DNA from: Bacteroidota bacterium
Lineage (GTDB): Bacteria > Bacteroidota > Bacteroidia > Chitinophagales > Chitinophagaceae
Reading direction: 5' to 3'
Assembly (NCBI GenBank): GCA_947476145.1
Contig: CANJPH010000002.1
Location: forward strand, 62,001 to 126,000
Length of the DNA stretch: 64,000 bases
The notes under the pieces: generated by a model
Seen by the model: the letters and a program-made list of their open reading frames with translations, nothing else
Told to the model about the DNA's origin: nothing
Database searches by the model: none
In this document: piece by piece, positions 60,201 to 64,000 of the stretch
How positions within the stretch are numbered: position 1 is the first letter of the stretch
Layout of the letters: each line of letters opens with the position of its first letter
Translations under genes and position numbers: made by a program

Positions 60201-61271
60201 ATGAATACCCTTTTTTGCGAATTACTTCTAAAATGGAATAAAAAGTCAAACCATCGACCCATGCCTTGGAAAGGGGAGAAAGATCCCTATAAAATATGGC
60301 TAAGTGAGATTATTTTACAACAAACCCGGGTGGAGCAGGGATGGGCTTATTATGAAAGATTTGTAAAACAGTACCCTACGGTACAAAAATTGGCTGTTGC
60401 TAAGGACAAAGACGTTTTTAAATTATGGGAAGGCTTGGGTTATTACAATCGTTGCAAAAATTTACTGTTTACAGCAAGACATATTGCCAGTAATTTAGAT
60501 GGAATTTTTCCTAAAGACTATGAGGCACTTTTGCTTTTAAAAGGAGTGGGTCCTTATACTGCTGCAGCCATTGCTTCCTTCGCTTATAATTTACCACATG
60601 CAGTGGTGGATGGAAATGTGTTTAGAGTATTTGCTCGATATTTTGGCATACCCACCGCTACAGATAGTAAGGAGGGGTTAAAAATATTTAACGCGATTGC
60701 ATTTGAAAATTTAGCAAAAAAACAAGCTGGCATGTACAATCAAGCCTTAATGGATTTTGGGGCCACAATGTGTAAACCTATGTCACCATTGTGTTCCAAG
60801 TGTTTGATGCAATCCTCATGTGTTGCGTTTAATGAAAATAGTGTAGGTCAACTTCCCTATAAAGCAAAGGTGATTCAAAAGAAAAAAAGGTATTTTGATT
60901 TCTTATGCTTGATCGCTGGAGATAAATGGTTTATCCAACAAAGAACTGCGAGAGATATTTGGGCGGGCTTATACCAATTTTATGTAGTTGAAAATGAAAA
61001 ATTAATACCAGCCCAGGAGCATTATTTTAAAGAGGTCCTTTCTAATCAATTGTTAATTAATAAAGAGGTTGATAAAATTGAAGTCGTTAAAAAAGAGTTT
61101 CAACAACAACTCACCCATCAATTGCTATCACTCAGGTTCACAAAAATTTATTTAAAAACGATACCTGCGGCATTAGAAAAAGGCAAGTGGGTTAAAATGA
61201 AGACCCTGATTAAATATCCTTTCCCTAAAACCATAATTGATTTTTTATCACAAGAAGGATATTTGGACTAA
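60201..61271 (+). CDS. mutY: A/G-specific adenine glycosylase MutY
   Basis: MPWKGEKDPYKIWLSEIILQQTRVEQG, LKGVGPYTAAAIASFAY, VVDGNVFRVFAR, 4Fe-4S Cys cluster CKPMSPLCSKCLMQSSC. Confidence 0.97.
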   Translation: MNTLFCELLLKWNKKSNHRPMPWKGEKDPYKIWLSEIILQQTRVEQGWAYYERFVKQYPTVQKLAVAKDKDVFKLWEGLGYYNRCKNLLFTARHIASNLDGIFPKDYEALLLLKGVGPYTAAAIASFAYNLPHAVVDGNVFRVFARYFGIPTATDSKEGLKIFNAIAFENLAKKQAGMYNQALMDFGATMCKPMSPLCSKCLMQSSCVAFNENSVGQLPYKAKVIQKKKRYFDFLCLIAGDKWFIQQRTARDIWAGLYQFYVVENEKLIPAQEHYFKEVLSNQLLINKEVDKIEVVKKEFQQQLTHQLLSLRFTKIYLKTIPAALEKGKWVKMKTLIKYPFPKTIIDFLSQEGYLD

Positions 61272-61340
61272 TGAAGAAAGGTATCTCACCATTCATACTG
61301 ATTTTATTGTTAACTTTCCACTCATAAAATAGACGCTATT

Positions 61341-62696
61341 TTGGACTATCATTCGAATCATTTAAATTTATTATTGACGACTGTTTCCAGCCCAGCGCAG
61401 CAAGATGCATTGCTTTTTTTTGGCATGATCGTTTTATTGTTTTTATCCTTTGCGATTGCAGGATCCGAAGTGGCATTTTTTTCTTTGTCTTATAAAGACA
61501 TTCAAATTCTAAAAACCAAGCACAATAAAGCATTAAAAAGAGTAGTGGTTTTATTGGAGTATCCAAATAAGTTGCTCACCAGTATGCTTATTGCCAACAG
61601 CTTTATTAATATCTGCATTATTTTAATTGCCAACACTTTAATTAATCACCTTTTTGTTTTTGATCAAATCACCATCCCGGGTTTTGAGTTTATTGTAAAA
61701 GTTTTATCTGTAACCTTATTGCTTTTATTTTTTGCAGAAATTTTACCTAAAGTAATGGCTACTCAAAACAACATTCGATTTGCTCAAAGTTTTGGTGGCA
61801 TTATTCAAGTTGTTTATTTTATTTTTTCAAAGCCCAGTAATATAATGGTAAAGTATACCAATATTATTGAAAACAAATTAGCAAAAAAGAGTTTTGGTTC
61901 CACCTATAGTTTAGAAGAATTGGATCATGCCATAGATTTAACGGCTTCTCCCAACGAGCAAGAAAGTGAAAAAAAGATTTTAAAAGGAATTGTCAAGTTT
62001 GGAAATATTACGGTGAAGCAAATTATGAAGACCAGGTTAGATGTATATGGAGTAGATGCCTCTATTGGTTTTAGTGAATTGTTGGAGCATATTAAGGAAC
62101 ATAATTATAGCCGCTTTCCTATATTTAAAGAGGACCTAGATACCATTGTGGGTATGATTCATACCAAGGATGTGCTTCCTCATATTAATGAAACAGTTGA
62201 ATTTAATTGGGCTTCATTAGTAAGGCCCGCTTTTTTTGTGCATGAACAAAAAATGATAGAAGATTTATTGCAGGAATTTCAACTAAAACGAATTCACTTT
62301 GCCATTGTGGTAGACGAGTTTGGAGGCACAAGCGGTATCATCACTTTGGAAGATATTTTAGAAGAAATTGTGGGGGATATAAAAGATGAATTTGATGAAG
62401 AAGAATCCATGGTTAAAAAAATTGACGATTTTCATTATTTGATTGAAGGCAAAACGCCCATTATTGATTTATGTAATTTTATCAATGTGTCTTCCAGTAT
62501 TTTTGATCAGGTAAAAGGAGAGAGTGATACGGTGGCTGGATTATTTTTAGAACTGGCAGGTGTTTTCCCTACCTTACAACAAGTAGTTAAGTATAAGCAA
62601 TATAGTTTCACTGTGATTGAGATAAAGAAAAACAGAATTCACAAATTGCAATTAATTATTTCACCCCAACTAGCTGTACCTGTCGAAAATGCGTAA
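61341..62696 (+). CDS. gldE: Gliding motility-associated protein GldE (CorC/HlyC-like, DUF21 plus CBS)
   Basis: DUF21 membrane domain, CBS pair, FGGTSGIITLEDILEEIVGDIKDEFDEEE; immediately followed by gldD; TTG start. Confidence 0.92.
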   Translation: MDYHSNHLNLLLTTVSSPAQQDALLFFGMIVLLFLSFAIAGSEVAFFSLSYKDIQILKTKHNKALKRVVVLLEYPNKLLTSMLIANSFINICIILIANTLINHLFVFDQITIPGFEFIVKVLSVTLLLLFFAEILPKVMATQNNIRFAQSFGGIIQVVYFIFSKPSNIMVKYTNIIENKLAKKSFGSTYSLEELDHAIDLTASPNEQESEKKILKGIVKFGNITVKQIMKTRLDVYGVDASIGFSELLEHIKEHNYSRFPIFKEDLDTIVGMIHTKDVLPHINETVEFNWASLVRPAFFVHEQKMIEDLLQEFQLKRIHFAIVVDEFGGTSGIITLEDILEEIVGDIKDEFDEEESMVKKIDDFHYLIEGKTPIIDLCNFINVSSSIFDQVKGESDTVAGLFLELAGVFPTLQQVVKYKQYSFTVIEIKKNRIHKLQLIISPQLAVPVENA

Positions 62697-63276
62697 CTAT
62701 TATTATTTCATATTTGTATTAGGCATTTGTACCCTATTCGCATGCAATAGTCCTTTAGTTCCAAAGCCTAAAGGGTATAGCCAACTTCATTTCCCTGAAA
62801 AAAAGTATCAGCCCTTTAATGAACTTGGCTATCCTTATGCTTTTGAGTATCCTATTTATGCCAATATTAGCAAAGAAGTGAATTACTTTGGAGAATCTAA
62901 AAAGGAAGACAATTGGATTAACATCAATTTTCCAGATAACAATGGCACTGTTTATGTTAGTTATCGTGCCATTCAGCCCGGTCAACTGGATACCTTAATT
63001 AGAGATGCGTATACTTTTGTAAATAAACACAATAGTATGGCTAATTCCATTCAGGATTCTATGTTTACCACAGCCAATGGCATTTCGGGTGTTTTTTTTC
63101 ATATTGGGGGTGATGTCGCTACCAATTATCAATTTTTTTTAACGGATTCCACCCATCATTTTTTCAGAGGGGCGCTTTATTTTGATGCCACGCCAAATGA
63201 AGACTCTCTTGCACCGGTGAATGCCTTTATTTTTAAGGACCTAACCCATTTAGTAAATACATTTCGTTGGAAATAA
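62689..63276 (+). CDS. gldD: Gliding motility lipoprotein GldD
   Basis: Lipobox LFACNSPLVPKPKGYSQLHFPEKKYQPF; overlaps gldE by 8 nt. Confidence 0.9.
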   Translation: MRNYYYFIFVLGICTLFACNSPLVPKPKGYSQLHFPEKKYQPFNELGYPYAFEYPIYANISKEVNYFGESKKEDNWININFPDNNGTVYVSYRAIQPGQLDTLIRDAYTFVNKHNSMANSIQDSMFTTANGISGVFFHIGGDVATNYQFFLTDSTHHFFRGALYFDATPNEDSLAPVNAFIFKDLTHLVNTFRWK

Positions 63277-63303
63277 TTATATCTTTACTGCATAATTTTA
63301 ACT

Positions 63304-63888
63304 ATGATAATTATTGATTCGGTTTTAGTGAGTGACGAGATAGTTGAAGAACAATTTGTTTGTGATTTAACAAAATGCAAAGGGGGCTGTTGTGAAGATG
63401 GTGATGCAGGTGCGCCTTTGGAAAATAAAGAAAAAGACTACATTAAAGAATACTACGAAATCGTTAAGCCTTATATGACCAAGGAAGGCATTAAGGAAGT
63501 AAATCAGGTGGGTCAGTTTATGTATGACAGAGAATTTGGCTGGGTAACGCCCACCATTAATGGGCAGATATGTGCTTATGGCTTTAGAGATGAAAAAGGC
63601 ATTATTAAATGTTCATTTGAGCAAGCCTATAATGACGGCAAAATTCCATGGAAAAAACCCATTAGTTGTCATTTATTTCCCATCAAAATTACCAAGAGCA
63701 AATCAGATCCTGGTGTAGAATATTTGAATTACGAACCAAGAGAAGACTTATGCGCTGCGGCTTGTTCATTGGGTGTGAAGTTGAAAGTACCCGCTTATGT
63801 ATTTTTAAAAGATTCAATTATACGAAAATATGGAACTGAATTTTATGAGGCCCTAGATGCATCCGCTAAACACCTTCAAAAAAAATAA
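63304..63888 (+). CDS. DUF3109 family protein
   Basis: FVCDLTKCKGGCCEDGDAGAPL, CHLFPIKI; Cys-rich. Confidence 0.9.
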   Translation: MIIIDSVLVSDEIVEEQFVCDLTKCKGGCCEDGDAGAPLENKEKDYIKEYYEIVKPYMTKEGIKEVNQVGQFMYDREFGWVTPTINGQICAYGFRDEKGIIKCSFEQAYNDGKIPWKKPISCHLFPIKITKSKSDPGVEYLNYEPREDLCAAACSLGVKLKVPAYVFLKDSIIRKYGTEFYEALDASAKHLQKK

Positions 63889-63897
63889 TTTATCATC

Positions 63898-64000
63898 ATG
63901 CAAAGCATTTACGCCGATTCGTTTTTAGAAAAAAGTGCTAGCAAGGCTTTAGACCTTGAACACCGACGTAAAATTAATTTTAACATTGGCAAGTACAATG
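63898..64000 (+). CDS. Iron-sulfur lactate utilisation protein LutB-like, N-terminus only (truncated at window edge)
   Basis: MQSIYADSFLEKSASKALDLEHRRKINFNIGKYN; too short for a firm assignment. Confidence 0.55.
   Translation, partial: MQSIYADSFLEKSASKALDLEHRRKINFNIGKYN

Noticed and set aside
61341-63276. gldE-gldD as a new secretion system
   Set aside because: Well-described Bacteroidota gliding/T9SS-associated genes in a known order.

Overview
This window looks like an ordinary core-chromosome segment from a Bacteroidota bacterium, probably Chitinophagaceae-like. Support comes from low GC, TAnnTTTG-type promoters, few Shine-Dalgarno sites, and gldD/gldE/gldH, DUF4834, DUF3109 and AURKAIP1/COX24-like genes. 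It is dense with housekeeping genes: ppk1 (truncated at the left edge), an arsRMC cluster, ald-lrp, rimP-nusA-infB-surA-like, a purF-like gene, recQ, an RND efflux pair, typA, obg, asd, ligA, yicC, gldH plus a two-component system, a PBP4-like gene, mutL, a holB-ricT-like pair, radA, rng, an HU-like gene, mutY, gldE-gldD and a lutB-like start (truncated at the right edge). I saw no rRNA, tRNA, CRISPR array, transposase, integrase, prophage or recognisable defence system, and I do not claim a spectacular new system. The signals most worth follow-up are small or non-coding: a terminator/antiterminator-like leader before asd, a terminator-like hairpin directly before rimP-nusA-infB, a structured inverted repeat between asd and ligA, a structured leader before rng, a 31-aa ribosomal-type ORF missing from the ORF track, an arginase-fold protein and a Nudix-fold regulator with degenerate active-site motifs, and palindromic or repeated operator-like sites at arsR and ald/lrp. 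All family assignments are by eye from the translated sequence; no database search or folding program was run.
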